64,000 bases of DNA from contig CAZQCP010000002.1 in assembly GCA_964592115.1 (NCBI GenBank), forward strand, positions 1 through 64,000. Direction: 5' to 3'. Positions 35,839 through 44,579 of the stretch are shown here, one piece after another. Source of the DNA: Sva-07 sp964592115. Lineage in GTDB: Bacteria; Actinomycetota; Acidimicrobiia; Acidimicrobiales; Ilumatobacteraceae. The notes under the pieces are model-generated. The model was not told the origin of the DNA. It was given only the letters and a program-made list of their open reading frames with translations, and made no database searches. The translations under genes were made by a program, and so were the position numbers. Numbering within the stretch: the first letter of the stretch is position 1; each line of letters begins with the position of its first letter.

Positions 35839-37074
35839 ATGGAGATGACTGCTGACCCGAGCGCGGCTGGATTCGACGCGGGCCGACTGGCGCGGATCGA
35901 CGAACACTTCACCCGTGCGTACGTCGACAACGGGAAGATCGCCGGCTGCCAGGTCCTCGTCGGGCGTGGCGGCCGGGTCGCTCACCGCACGACGTTGGGA
36001 TCGATGGACGTCACGTCGGGCGAGGCACTGCACGACCAGGCGATCTGGCGGTGGTACTCGATGACCAAGCCGGTCACGGCTGTGGCCCTGATGTCACTCG
36101 TCGAGCAGGCGAAGGTGAAGCTCGACGACCCGATCCATCGCTTCTTGCCGGAGTGGAAGGCACCGAAGGTGAGCGTGCGGCGCGACGACGGGAGCTTCGA
36201 GCTGGTCGATGTCGATCGGCCGATCTCGGTCAAGCACGCGCTGATGCACATGACCGGGATCGGGCCGGGGCCGAAGGAGGCGCGCCTCAGCCTCGAATCG
36301 ATCGCCGACAGTCCACGGCCCGGGTCGCGCAACATGACCCTCGGACAGCTCAGCGAGACGCTCGCTGCCGAGCCGCTGCGCTTCCAGCCGGGTACCCACT
36401 GGTTCTACTCGTGGTCGTCCGACATCTGTGCCCGACTGGTCGAAGCGATCTCCGGTGAGACGTTCGGTGAGTACCTTCGCCAGACGGTGTTCGACCCGCT
36501 CGGCATGGCGGACACCGGCTTCCACGTGCCCGAATCAGACGCCGACCGCATCACGTCGTTGTATGCGCGTGGGGCGGACAAGCAACTGCGCCTCGTCGAC
36601 GACCGCGCCGAGCAGCGGCTGTGTCGCCCGCCGGTGATGCAATCGGGCGGTGGCGGCCTCGTCGGCACGATCGACGACTACGCCCGGTTCTGCGCCATGC
36701 TCGCGGTCGGCGGTGAACTCGACGGCGCACGGGTGCTCGGCCGTCCGACGATCGAGCTGATGCGTACGAACCACTTGCCCGGTGACCGTCCCGAAGGTGG
36801 GCAGCTGCGCGACTTCGCACTGCCGGGTGGCTACGGCGAGGTGGGCTTCGACGGCAACGGGTTCGGCTTGCAGGTGGCCGTCGGGCTCGGTCCGGCGGCG
36901 ACTGCCGGCGTCGGCCCGGCAGGCGACTTCATGTGGGGCGGTGCCGCCTCGACCGTGTTCTGGATCGACCCCACCGAGGACCTCTTCGCCATCTTCATGA
37001 CCCAGGTCCTGCCCAGCGGCGTGTACGACTTCCGCGGCCAGCTGCGCTCCCTCGTCTACGCCGCGCTCGCGTGA
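35839..37074 (+). CDS. Beta-lactamase-fold serine hydrolase
   Basis: 411 residues with no signal peptide, so cytoplasmic. SMTKPVTA at about residues 75-82 is the SxxK catalytic motif, the Tyr motif is in HWFYSWSSDIC, and GGAASTVFWIDP near the end fits the third motif. Class-C-like esterases (EstB, LovD type) of this length hydrolyse short esters or transfer acyl groups. GAGGGGG is the ribosome binding site. The palindrome at 35750 likely controls it together with the amidohydrolase gene. Repeat F2 follows. Confidence 0.85.
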   Translation: MEMTADPSAAGFDAGRLARIDEHFTRAYVDNGKIAGCQVLVGRGGRVAHRTTLGSMDVTSGEALHDQAIWRWYSMTKPVTAVALMSLVEQAKVKLDDPIHRFLPEWKAPKVSVRRDDGSFELVDVDRPISVKHALMHMTGIGPGPKEARLSLESIADSPRPGSRNMTLGQLSETLAAEPLRFQPGTHWFYSWSSDICARLVEAISGETFGEYLRQTVFDPLGMADTGFHVPESDADRITSLYARGADKQLRLVDDRAEQRLCRPPVMQSGGGGLVGTIDDYARFCAMLAVGGELDGARVLGRPTIELMRTNHLPGDRPEGGQLRDFALPGGYGEVGFDGNGFGLQVAVGLGPAATAGVGPAGDFMWGGAASTVFWIDPTEDLFAIFMTQVLPSGVYDFRGQLRSLVYAALA

Positions 37075-37083
37075 GTTCCACGT

Positions 37084-37115
37084 GTGTCCCGCGGGGGATG
37101 GGTGCAGCCGAACAC
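37084..37115. repeat. 32-nt repeat class F, copy F2
   Basis: GTGTCCCGCGGGGGATGGG at the left and AACAC at the right, 27 of 32 positions identical to F1 at 14590. It lies 9 nt after the serine hydrolase stop, the same distance as F1 from tesB. Confidence 0.65.
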
Positions 37116-37228
37116 CCAGCGCGTCCGCGGGCGTCCATCCAGACGGTCGACTCCGCCGGGAGCCACCTCACATGGGGCGGTGCGAACCGCGGTCGATCGG
37201 CGAGTCGTCGCACGCCGAGCAGAACCGT

Positions 37229-37837
37229 TCAGCGACGCGTTGCGAGCCGGGAGAGCGCGCCGAGGAACGTGTCGACGTAGATCGCTTCGAGGTCCTCGCG
37301 CTCGTCGACCCGGTTGCGCGCCCGGGAGAGCAGCGCCGGGACGCCGCCGAGCAGTACCGACACGGCGGCGCGCGCCGTCGAGGGAGCGATGCCGTACTCG
37401 GTGGTCGCCAGCTCGGCGAAGTAGGTCACCGATCGGGTGTCCCAGCCGCGCTTGTCGCGCCTGACCGACGGATCGGTGCGGGCGTCGCGCAGGGGCGTGA
37501 AGAACGGTGCGTGCTCATCGATGGCATCGACCGCGGCGACGATGAACGACCGCACCTTCGCTTCGAGTCCCGATGGAGCGGCTTCGACGATCCGGCGGAT
37601 CTGCTTGTCCAGACGCTTCGCCTCGCGTCGGTAGACCTCGACGAGCAGGTCGTCACGGTTCTCGAAGTGCTTGTAGATGAGGGCCCGAGTGACCTCGGCA
37701 CGGACGGCGACCGTGCCGATCGTGATCGACGCGGCACCTTGCTCGACGACGAGTTGCCGCGTCACGTCGAGCAGGTGCTCGCGGCGTTCGTCAGCACTCA
37801 ACCGCTCAGGCGCGGGGGAGTCGGGCGCGGCTGTCAT
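37229..37837 (-). CDS. TetR-family repressor
   Basis: 202 residues from MTAAPDSPAPERLSADERRE; a longer start is possible but less likely. The helix-turn-helix reads SITIGTVAVRAEVTRALIYKHFENRDDLL at residues 38-66. The ligand domain is helical (KRLDKQIRRIVEAAP, SARAAVSVLLGGVPALLSRARN-like). It converges on the serine hydrolase gene and is a plausible, but unproven, reader of the two ACA-AAG-TGT palindromes. Confidence 0.85.
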   Translation of the reverse strand: MTAAPDSPAPERLSADERREHLLDVTRQLVVEQGAASITIGTVAVRAEVTRALIYKHFENRDDLLVEVYRREAKRLDKQIRRIVEAAPSGLEAKVRSFIVAAVDAIDEHAPFFTPLRDARTDPSVRRDKRGWDTRSVTYFAELATTEYGIAPSTARAAVSVLLGGVPALLSRARNRVDEREDLEAIYVDTFLGALSRLATRR

Positions 37838-37935
37838 CTCGTGTCCCGCCGGTCGTCCATCGCGCCCGACGCTATCCGGCACGAACCTCATCGGCCGATG
37901 GCTGGGTCGCTGCGAGGCGCGTACGGTGACCCGCA

Positions 37936-38826
37936 GTGACGTCACGGAGCCGCCCCCTCGTCATCTGCTCGGCCGTCATGGCGCTGGTGTCGGTCGTCGG
38001 TGCGTGTGGTGCCGACGGTGCCGACGAAGCGTCCGTCGAGTCGGGCGATGTGGCGAGCGGCGAGTCGGACGGTGAGTTGCACGGTGTGGCGGCGACGGTC
38101 GTCGTGACGCGCCAGCGCGACCTCATCGACCGCGGGTTCGTCAACGTCATGACGGAGAACCGGTCGGGGGAGGACGTGCTCATCGTCGAGCGTCGGCTCG
38201 CCACCGGCGGATTCGATGCGCCGGCGGTGTCCGGCCGCCCGATCAAGATCGGTGCTGGGCGCACGGTCGCGGTGCAGGTGCCGTTCGGCTCGGCCGTGCA
38301 GTGCGATGACGCCGGACCGATCGCTGCTGCGCTCGCCATCGGCTACACGGCCGGCGACGGCACCGGGGTCGATTCGGCTGAGGTCCCGCTCGGCGGCACC
38401 GACGTGCTCGATGAGATACGTGCGAAGCAGTGCGCGGCCGGCGAATTCAACGACAGCGCCGACGTGACGTTCGGGGAACCCCGTGTCGCTGGCGAGCAGT
38501 TCCGCGTGACGATGCGCATCGAGCTCACCGACCCCACCCGCACGCTGACGCTCGGCGACGTGCACGGGACGATCCTCGTCGCCGCTCGTCGTGACGACAG
38601 CGCCCCAGTCGATCTCGATCGGGCGCGGCCGCACGGCGACGTCGCGATCACGTTCGTCGTCAACCGATGCGATCCGCACGCGCTCGCCGAGGTGACGAAG
38701 AAGTACGGGCTCGACGTCGACGTGTCGTTCGACGGACTGTCGCCAGTGTCCGTTGGGGTCGATGTCGGCGGGCTCGCCGACGCGCTCGACTCCATCGTCG
38801 CGACCTGCCGCACCCGCACCGGCTGA
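37936..38826 (+). CDS. Putative lipoprotein, unknown function
   Basis: 296 residues, GTG start in a TGACGTCA palindrome. The signal segment LVICSAVMALVSVVGAC ends in the lipobox VGAC, and the mature start is acidic (CGADGADEASVESGD). The rest has alternating strands, as in TATVVVTRQRDLIDRGFVNV and AVAIEVPFGSAV-like TVAVQVPFGSAVQC, with four Cys that may pair. It looks like two Ig-like or immunoglobulin-binding-type beta domains but I assign no function. Palindrome A8 follows 6 nt after the stop. Confidence 0.7.
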   Translation: MTSRSRPLVICSAVMALVSVVGACGADGADEASVESGDVASGESDGELHGVAATVVVTRQRDLIDRGFVNVMTENRSGEDVLIVERRLATGGFDAPAVSGRPIKIGAGRTVAVQVPFGSAVQCDDAGPIAAALAIGYTAGDGTGVDSAEVPLGGTDVLDEIRAKQCAAGEFNDSADVTFGEPRVAGEQFRVTMRIELTDPTRTLTLGDVHGTILVAARRDDSAPVDLDRARPHGDVAITFVVNRCDPHALAEVTKKYGLDVDVSFDGLSPVSVGVDVGGLADALDSIVATCRTRTG

Positions 38827-38832
38827 ACCATC

Positions 38833-38883
38833 CGATCTGGGTCGGATCTCTCGCGGAAACCGGGAGGAATCCGACCCAGATCG
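38833..38883. repeat. 51-nt palindrome class A, variant copy A8 (reverse)
   Basis: Arms CGATCTGGGTCGGAT and ATCCGACCCAGATCG are a perfect 15-bp stem. The stem bases CTCGG/CCGAG of other copies are changed to CTGGG/CCCAG on both sides. Read on the minus strand, its loop matches A4. Length 51 nt, between convergent genes. Confidence 0.85.
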
Positions 38884-38912
38884 TCAGTGGTGTCGGTGGC
38901 GGGTGAGCGCCG

Positions 38913-40190
38913 TCAGCGACGGTTGGCGAGGTACTTGCGATAGCGCTCGGCGGCTTCCTTCAGCTCGGGGTCGGCGGCGAACTTCGACTCGTACGCCTTC
39001 CACGCCGCCTCGCGCTTGTACGGGATGTACTCGCGGGGGAAGTAGCCCTCGTGCGGGCGGTAGTCCTTCAACAAGCGCCGGGCGACGGTCGCCTTGTGCA
39101 CCTCGTCGGCGCCGTCGGCGAGGCCCATCGTGGGCGCACCCGCGTACATGTCCTGCAACGGCGTGAGGTCGGTCGTGCCGAGCGAGCCGTGGATGTGCAG
39201 CGCGTCGAAGGAGATCTCGCGCAGCACCCGCGCCATCGTGAACTTCACACCGGCGATGTCGGTGCGCGTCTCTTGGCCCGATGTGCGGTCCATCTTCCAC
39301 GCCGTCTCGAGCACGTACAGCCGCAGCATCTTCAACTTGACGTAGCTTTCGGCGATCTTCTCCTGCACCATCTGGTGCTCGCCGATGATCTTGCCGTGCG
39401 ACTCGCGCGACAGCGCACGTTCGCACATCATGTCGAGCGCCAGCTTGCACTGGGCGATCGTGCGCATCGCGTGGTGGATGCGTCCGCCGCCGAGCCGTCG
39501 CTGGGCGAGCACCTTGGCGCCGTCCTCCGGGCCGAGGAGGTGATCGAGCGGCACGCGCACGTCGTTGTACTTGATGTGGTTGTGGTTGCGCGGCTCGGGC
39601 ATGATCTCCACGCCCGGCGTCTCACGCGGCACCACGTACATGCCGTTCGTGCACATCACGAACAAGATGTCTGCCACGCGCCCGGCGCTCGTGAACCACT
39701 TCTCGCCCGTGATCACCCACTCGTCGCCGTCGCGGACAGCGGTCGTCTTGAACAGGTTCGGGTCGGACCCACCCTGCGGCTCGGTCATCGAGTACGCGGA
39801 GAACATCTCCTGGTTGAGCAGCGGGGTGAGCCAGCGCTCCTTCTGCTCCTCGGTGCCGTACGCGGCGAGCATCTCCATGTTGCCGGTGTCGGGCGCGGCG
39901 GCGCCGAACAGCTGCGGCGCGGCGGGGTAGCGACCGAGGATCTCGTTGAGGAGGCCGAGCTTGAGCTGGCCGAAGCCCGGCCCACCGAGCTCCTCGTCGA
40001 GGAAAATGGCCCACAGCCCCTGGTCCTTGACCTGCTGCTGGAGGTTCTTGACGAGCTCACGGACCTTCGGGTCGGGGGAGCGGACGGCGTAGGGGAAGAC
40101 GTAGTGCAGCGGCTCGACTTCCTCCTTGCAGAACTTCTCGACCCAATCGAGCTTCTCCTGGAATTCTGGTTCGGTTTCGAATGACCACAT
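38913..40190 (-). CDS. Acyl-CoA dehydrogenase
   Basis: 425 residues from MWSFETEPEFQEK; a start four codons earlier (40202) is possible. Domain order: LDEELGGPGFGQLKLG, SMTEPQGGSDPNLFKTTAVR and VITGEKWFTSAGRVADI (FAD-binding strands), then GSLGTTDLTPLQDMY and ADGADEVHKATVARRLL at the C-terminus. It is the branch that takes medium or branched acyl-CoAs. The divergent TetR gene and a palindrome at 40204 make a regulator-target pair. Palindrome B2 is in the spacer. Confidence 0.88.
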   Translation of the reverse strand: MWSFETEPEFQEKLDWVEKFCKEEVEPLHYVFPYAVRSPDPKVRELVKNLQQQVKDQGLWAIFLDEELGGPGFGQLKLGLLNEILGRYPAAPQLFGAAAPDTGNMEMLAAYGTEEQKERWLTPLLNQEMFSAYSMTEPQGGSDPNLFKTTAVRDGDEWVITGEKWFTSAGRVADILFVMCTNGMYVVPRETPGVEIMPEPRNHNHIKYNDVRVPLDHLLGPEDGAKVLAQRRLGGGRIHHAMRTIAQCKLALDMMCERALSRESHGKIIGEHQMVQEKIAESYVKLKMLRLYVLETAWKMDRTSGQETRTDIAGVKFTMARVLREISFDALHIHGSLGTTDLTPLQDMYAGAPTMGLADGADEVHKATVARRLLKDYRPHEGYFPREYIPYKREAAWKAYESKFAADPELKEAAERYRKYLANRR

Positions 40191-40203
40191 GCACTCGAAC
40201 ATA

Positions 40204-40215
40204 ATGCAAGTGCAT
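40204..40215. promoter_or_regulatory. Palindrome ATGCAAGTGCAT
   Basis: ATGCA and TGCAT arms around AG, 13 nt upstream of the acyl-CoA dehydrogenase start. It lies on the face between that gene and the divergent TetR gene, so it is a candidate operator. Confidence 0.5.
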
Positions 40216-40242
40216 GATCCACAGCGAACCCGAGCAGCTCGC

Positions 40243-40293
40243 CGAAATGTGTCCGTCTCGTCCCGCTCAACGGCACCGTGCGGACACATTTGA
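40243..40293. repeat. 51-nt palindrome class B, copy B2
   Basis: AAATGTGTCCG (40245-40255) and CGGACACATTT (40281-40291) are perfect arms. The interior is TCTCGTCCCGCTCAACGG-like with only a weak inner stem. Length 51 nt by symmetry. It sits between divergent genes. Confidence 0.8.
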
Positions 40294-40320
40294 GTGTCGG
40301 CGGATCGAGGTGGGGGTGAC

Positions 40321-40977
40321 GTGGCGGTGAGCAACGGCACCACCCGCGAGCGGATCATCGACGCCGCCGAACGGTTGATCGCCGATCGCGGTCTCGACGC
40401 GGTCAGCTTGCGGATGATCACGTCGGCGGCCGGTGCCGGCAACGCCAGCGCGATCCAGTACCACTTCGGCGATCGCGCCGGCCTCATCCGGGCGGTGCTC
40501 GCCCGCCGCCGCCCCGATGTCGAGAGCCGGCGCCACGTGCTCCTCGATCACATCGAAGCGTCGGGCGCGCCGGAGTTGCGTGACCTGGCGGCGGCATTCG
40601 TGCGTCCGCTCGCCTCCGAGCTCAACGGTGGCGGCGGTTACCTGCAGTTGCTGTCCGACCTTGCCCATCAGCCCAAGCCGACGTTCGATCCGGACATCTT
40701 CCGCGACGACGACAGCGCCGGGGGCGACAGCGTCGTCCGCTGGCGAGCGATGGTGAAGCCACTGATGGACCCGGACGCGGTACGTCTCCACCGGCGCCTG
40801 ATCGCGATGCAGTTCACGTACGACGAGCTCGCCCGCCGCGCCCGCGAGCGCGCCGGCCGCGATCACCAGCTGTTCATCAGCCAGACGATCGACCTCGTCA
40901 CGGCGCTCCTCGACGCCCGCCTCTCGGACGAGACGCGCGGCCTCGTCGACGTGCGCCGTCGCCGCCGGTCCGCGTGA
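40321..40977 (+). CDS. TetR-family regulator
   Basis: 218 residues, GTG start (VAVSNGTTRERIIDA); GTG at 40327 is possible. The helix-turn-helix is AVSLRMITSAAGAGNASAIQYHFGDRAGLI. The C-terminal domain has an FadR/AcrR-type ligand bundle (LQLLSDLAHQPKPTFDP, QLFISQTIDLVTALLDARLS). Divergent from the acyl-CoA dehydrogenase; an acyl-CoA is the likely ligand. No other target is visible. Confidence 0.85.
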   Translation: MAVSNGTTRERIIDAAERLIADRGLDAVSLRMITSAAGAGNASAIQYHFGDRAGLIRAVLARRRPDVESRRHVLLDHIEASGAPELRDLAAAFVRPLASELNGGGGYLQLLSDLAHQPKPTFDPDIFRDDDSAGGDSVVRWRAMVKPLMDPDAVRLHRRLIAMQFTYDELARRARERAGRDHQLFISQTIDLVTALLDARLSDETRGLVDVRRRRRSA

Positions 40978-40993
40978 TCGCACCGGGTCGCCC

Positions 40994-41044
40994 GGTTTGC
41001 GTGAGCGAAGATGCGCGAATCCAACCTGTTCGCTCACACGAACC
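40994..41044. repeat. 51-nt palindrome class E, copy E2
   Basis: Left arm GGTTTGCGTGAGCGAA and right arm TTCGCTCACACGAACC pair at 14 of 16 positions around a 19-nt loop. It lies 16 nt after the TetR stop and before the next plus-strand gene. Confidence 0.8.
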
Positions 41045-41099
41045 GCAGGTCGGGGGAATCCGGTCGCTCGATGCTGCGGCGCGATGGGAGGCTGTCGGG

Positions 41100-41477
41100 A
41101 TGAGAAGTGAGCGCAGGGCAGGAGTCGAGCACCGGAGCGAGGTCCGGCGTGACGACGGTGAGCTGTGCGGGTACGTCGTAGCAGCCGACGGCGGGTGGCG
41201 CGCGACGACCGTGTTCGGCGGGATCCTCGGCGAGCACGCGGATGAGGAGGACGCCACTCGCCAGATCCGGGACGACGGGCTGGCGTCGGTCGCCGAGCGG
41301 TGGACGCTCGTCGACGCCGACACGGGCGAGGAGCAGGTCGTCTGCATCCAGCAGATGAGCCCCGACGAGGTGACCCTGGCGCTCGACTACTACTCGCTGC
41401 CTGGCGTGCCCACGATGACGTTGGCGACCGCCGAGCTCGCGCTCGAGGATCGATGGCGCCTCGAACGTCGCTCGTGA
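41100..41477 (+). CDS. Small conserved-looking protein, 125 aa
   Basis: Starts MRSERRAGVEHRSEVRRDDGELCGYVVAADGGW. It alternates strands (WRATTVFGGILGE, ERWTLVDADTGEEQVVCIQQMSPDEVTLALDYY) and ends with a short helix. It has no signal peptide and no membrane segment. No family is recognised. It lies between TetR and the methionine aminopeptidase gene, with good codon bias, so it is a real gene. It may be an all-beta adaptor. Confidence 0.6.
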   Translation: MRSERRAGVEHRSEVRRDDGELCGYVVAADGGWRATTVFGGILGEHADEEDATRQIRDDGLASVAERWTLVDADTGEEQVVCIQQMSPDEVTLALDYYSLPGVPTMTLATAELALEDRWRLERRS

Positions 41478-41499
41478 GCTCGCAGCTACCGTTGCCGGA

Positions 41500-42237
41500 A
41501 TGACGATCGACAACGACGACGACCTGATCGGCCTGACGTTCGCGGGCCGCGTGGTCGCCGAGGCGCGTGAGGCGATGCTGGCCGCGGTTGCGCCCGGTGT
41601 CACCACGGGCGACCTCGATGCGATCGGTCGCGGGATCCTGGACCGCCACGGCGCCCGCCCGGCGCCGCCGACGGTCGGGTTTCCGGCGGCCACGTGCGTC
41701 AGCGTGAACGACGAAGCCGCCCACGGCATCCCGTCGGCGCACCGGGTGTTGCGCGCTGGCGACCTCGTGAACGTCGATGTCTCCGCCGAGGTCGGCGGCT
41801 ATTGGGCCGACACCGGCGCCAGCGCGGCGGTCGGCGAGGTCGAGCAGCGTGCCGGCGAACTCCTCGAAGCCACCCGGCAGGCGAACCGCGACGGCCTCGC
41901 CGCCGCACGGGCCGGTCGACCACTGCGCCACATCGGGCGCGCCGTCGAACGCCGCGCTCGACGTCACCGATTCAGCGTCATCCGCAACCTGTGCGGTCAT
42001 GGGACCGGACGCGACCTGTGGGAGCCGCCGAGCGTTCCCGGCTGGGAGGATCGACGCGACCGCACGATGCTGCGCGAGGGCCTCGTCCTCGCCGTCGAGC
42101 CATTCCTGTCCACCGGCGCGCAGTGGGCGATCGAGGCCGACGACGGATGGACGCTGCGCACGCCCGGGTTCCTGTCGGCGCAGTTCGAGCACACGATCGT
42201 GGTCACCAACGGCGCCCCGATCGTCCTCACCGCCTGA
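41500..42237 (+). CDS. map: Methionine aminopeptidase, type I
   Basis: 245 residues. It removes the N-terminal methionine of new proteins. The metal ligands are Asp and Asp in VDVSAEVGGYWADTG, His in NLCGHGTGRDL, Glu in LAVEPFL and Glu in QFEHTIVV. The substrate His is in NDEAAHGIP. It lacks the N-terminal zinc extension of some actinobacterial MetAPs. The usual partners (adk, infA) are not next to it, so it is probably a second paralogue used in another context. Confidence 0.9.
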   Translation: MTIDNDDDLIGLTFAGRVVAEAREAMLAAVAPGVTTGDLDAIGRGILDRHGARPAPPTVGFPAATCVSVNDEAAHGIPSAHRVLRAGDLVNVDVSAEVGGYWADTGASAAVGEVEQRAGELLEATRQANRDGLAAARAGRPLRHIGRAVERRARRHRFSVIRNLCGHGTGRDLWEPPSVPGWEDRRDRTMLREGLVLAVEPFLSTGAQWAIEADDGWTLRTPGFLSAQFEHTIVVTNGAPIVLTA

Positions 42238-42328
42238 CGCCGGCGCCGAGCCGTGCCTCGCGTCGGGCGCACCTCCGACGATCGACCTCGACCCCGACCC
42301 CGGGCCCCGCATCCCGCCCCGCACCGCT

Positions 42329-42377
42329 CAGGTCGTACCTCTCCCGGCTCGTCTCGCTGGCGGGAGCGAACGACCTG
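42329..42377. repeat. 49-nt palindrome near class A/B dimensions
   Basis: CAGGTCGT (42329) and ACGACCTG (42370) are perfect arms; an inner CTCCCG/CGGGAG pair lies within. It lies just upstream of the dienelactone hydrolase start. Sequence is unrelated to the other copies, but the size and two-stem plan are alike. Confidence 0.55.
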
Positions 42378-42390
42378 TCAGACTCGGCGC

Positions 42391-43113
42391 ATGATCGAGA
42401 GCGAGATCGACGTCACCACGCCCGACGGCACGATGAAGACGTTCGTCTATCACCCGACCCACGGCGGGCCGCACCCGGTGGTGCTGTATCTGATGGACGC
42501 GCCGAGCATCCGGCCAGCGCTGAAGGACATGGCGACCCGACTCGCCAGTGCCGGGTACTACGTGATGCTGCCGTTCCTCTTCTACCGCGGCAGCGAGTTC
42601 CGTGAGTTCGGGATGAGTGACGAGGACATGCATCTGCGGCGCGAGCTGATGGGCACGGTGACGCCGACGAACATCATCGGTGACGCCGAGGCACTGCTGG
42701 CCGTCGCCGACGCCGATCCCGCGGCAGCCGCCGGGCCGGCCGGGGTGGTGGGCTTCTGCATGAGCGGCGGACTCGGCGTAGCGCTCGCTAAGGCGATGCC
42801 CGAGCGGGTGAAGGCGGCGGCATCGATCCACGGCGCGTGGATCGTGCGCGACTCGCCCGACTCCCCGCACCTCGACGTCGACAAGATCGACGGTGAGCTG
42901 TACTTCGCCTGGGTCGACCCCGACGAGACGGCGCCGATGGACACGAAGGACACGATGCAGGCGGCCCTCGAAGCCGCGGGCGTCGACCACACGATCGACG
43001 TGATCACGACCGCCGTGCACGGGTTCGCGCCCGCCGGCCCGCGCTACGACCGCGACGCGTCCGAGCTGCACTGGGAGCGTGTGCACTCGTTGCTGCGTCG
43101 CCGTGTCGGCTGA
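42391..43113 (+). CDS. Dienelactone hydrolase family protein
   Basis: 240 residues, alpha/beta hydrolase. The cysteine nucleophile is in GVVGFCMSGGLGVAL, the Asp is probably in YFAWVDPDE, and the His is in AVHGFAP. The N-terminal PVVLYLMDAPSIRPALKDMA is a cofactorless strand-helix of the family. Such enzymes open dienelactones in aromatic catabolism or hydrolyse small esters. No ring-cleavage genes are near, so the substrate is open. Confidence 0.8.
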   Translation: MIESEIDVTTPDGTMKTFVYHPTHGGPHPVVLYLMDAPSIRPALKDMATRLASAGYYVMLPFLFYRGSEFREFGMSDEDMHLRRELMGTVTPTNIIGDAEALLAVADADPAAAAGPAGVVGFCMSGGLGVALAKAMPERVKAAASIHGAWIVRDSPDSPHLDVDKIDGELYFAWVDPDETAPMDTKDTMQAALEAAGVDHTIDVITTAVHGFAPAGPRYDRDASELHWERVHSLLRRRVG

Positions 43114-43195
43114 CGCGCCGCAGGGCACTTCGTCACGGCAGCTCGACGAGACGCTTCGACACGACTCGTCGACGGGAGGGCGCGACACTCTCGTC

Positions 43196-44497
43196 GTGGA
43201 TCTCGATCGCGCTCTCACCGCCGCCCGCCAGCACTACGTCACGCAGCGGCCACAGAGCGCCGAGTGGGACCGCCGGGCACGGGCCGTGCTGCCGGGCGGC
43301 AACACGCGCACCGTGTTGCACTTCGACCCGTTCCCGTTCCGCGTTGCCAACGCCGATGGCAGCAGGCTGACCGACATCGACGGACACGACTACGTCGACC
43401 TGCTCGGCAACTACACCGCGGGGCTGCTCGGGCATTCCCCCGAGACCGTGCGTGCCGCCGCGCACGAGGCGATCGACAACGGATGGGCGCTCGGCGCGGT
43501 GCATGCCGACGAGGTGCGTCTCGCTGAGGCGATCACCGCTCGTTTCACGTCGATCGACCAGCTGCGGTTCACGAACTCGGGCACCGAGGCGAACCTGATG
43601 GCGCTCGCTCTCGCCTGCCACGCGACCGGCCGCTCGAAGATCGTCGTGTTCGCCGGTGGCTACCACGGCGGCGTCCTCACGTTCGGAGGATCCGGGTCCG
43701 GGCGCGGAGCGGGCAGCGAGGTCAACGTGCCTCACGAGTGGGAGGTGTGCACCTACAACGACCTCGACGACGTGGCGGAACGCTTCGGGCAGATCGCTTC
43801 CGAGGTCGCCGCTGTGCTCGTCGAGCCGGTGCAGGGATCGGCCGGTTGCATCCCTGCCGCGCCCGGCTTCCTCGCCGGTCTGCGTGAGCTGTGTGACCGA
43901 TCCGGTGCGCTGCTCGTGTTCGACGAGGTGATGACATCGCGGCTCGCGATCGGTGGTGCCCAGGAGCTCGTCGGTGTCGCGCCGGACCTCACCACGCTCG
44001 GCAAGTACCTCGGCGGCGGCTTCAGCTTCGGCGCCTTCGGTGGACGCGGCGATCTGATGGCAGCGTTCGACACGAGCGCCGGTGGTGCGCTCGGGCACGC
44101 CGGAACGTTCAACAACAACGTCGTCACGATGGCTGCTGGCGTCGCCGCTGCCGAGCTGGTGACCGCCGACGTGTTGGCGGCGACGAACGAGCGCGGCGAC
44201 CGTCTCCGCGACGCGTTGAACGACACGTTTGCCCGCCACGCACTGCCGATGTGCGTCACCGGCACCGGATCGCTGATGAACGTGCACGGCGCGCCTGGCC
44301 CCGTGCGCTCGACTACCGACCTCGCGGCGAGCGACGATCGCTGGAAGGAGCTGTTCTTCTTCGCCGCTCTCGACGCCGGGTTCTTCCTCGCTCGACGCGG
44401 GTTCATCGCGCTGTCGATCGAGATCACCGATGCCGATGTCGACCGCTTCGTCCAGCACGTCGATGGCTGGGCAGCCGGCCTCGGCCCAGCCGAATAG
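43196..44497 (+). CDS. Class-III aminotransferase, glutamate-1-semialdehyde aminomutase-like
   Basis: 433 residues, GTG start. PLP enzyme: RARAVLPGGNTRTVLHF is the GSAM-type N-terminus, FTNSGTEANLMALALA binds the cofactor phosphate, VFDEVMTSRLAIGG binds the pyridine, and TTLGKYLGGGFSFGAFGG holds the PLP lysine. GHAGTFNNNVVTMAAG is also typical. It is like HemL but not adjacent to haem genes; a paralogue for another amino-aldehyde or amino-mutase reaction is equally likely. Palindrome C4 follows. Confidence 0.8.
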   Translation: MDLDRALTAARQHYVTQRPQSAEWDRRARAVLPGGNTRTVLHFDPFPFRVANADGSRLTDIDGHDYVDLLGNYTAGLLGHSPETVRAAAHEAIDNGWALGAVHADEVRLAEAITARFTSIDQLRFTNSGTEANLMALALACHATGRSKIVVFAGGYHGGVLTFGGSGSGRGAGSEVNVPHEWEVCTYNDLDDVAERFGQIASEVAAVLVEPVQGSAGCIPAAPGFLAGLRELCDRSGALLVFDEVMTSRLAIGGAQELVGVAPDLTTLGKYLGGGFSFGAFGGRGDLMAAFDTSAGGALGHAGTFNNNVVTMAAGVAAAELVTADVLAATNERGDRLRDALNDTFARHALPMCVTGTGSLMNVHGAPGPVRSTTDLAASDDRWKELFFFAALDAGFFLARRGFIALSIEITDADVDRFVQHVDGWAAGLGPAE

Positions 44498-44532
44498 GCG
44501 ACGCTCCGGGAACGGGTCCCTCCCCGTTGCTT
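44498..44532. repeat. Class C element, degenerate copy C4
   Basis: Right half CCCCGTTGCTT is kept; the left half GGCGACG pairs only partly, with CGGGA-ACGGG-TCCC in the middle. It resembles the reverse complement of C1 and C2. It is at the 3' end of the aminotransferase gene. Confidence 0.5.
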
Positions 44533-44579
44533 CGGCGCGCAACCATCGCGCCCGTCGCTCCAGCCGTACGCTCGGTGTC

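Noticed and set aside
35839..37074. A true antibiotic beta-lactamase
   Set aside because: No signal peptide and an EstB-like layout; a cytoplasmic esterase is more likely.
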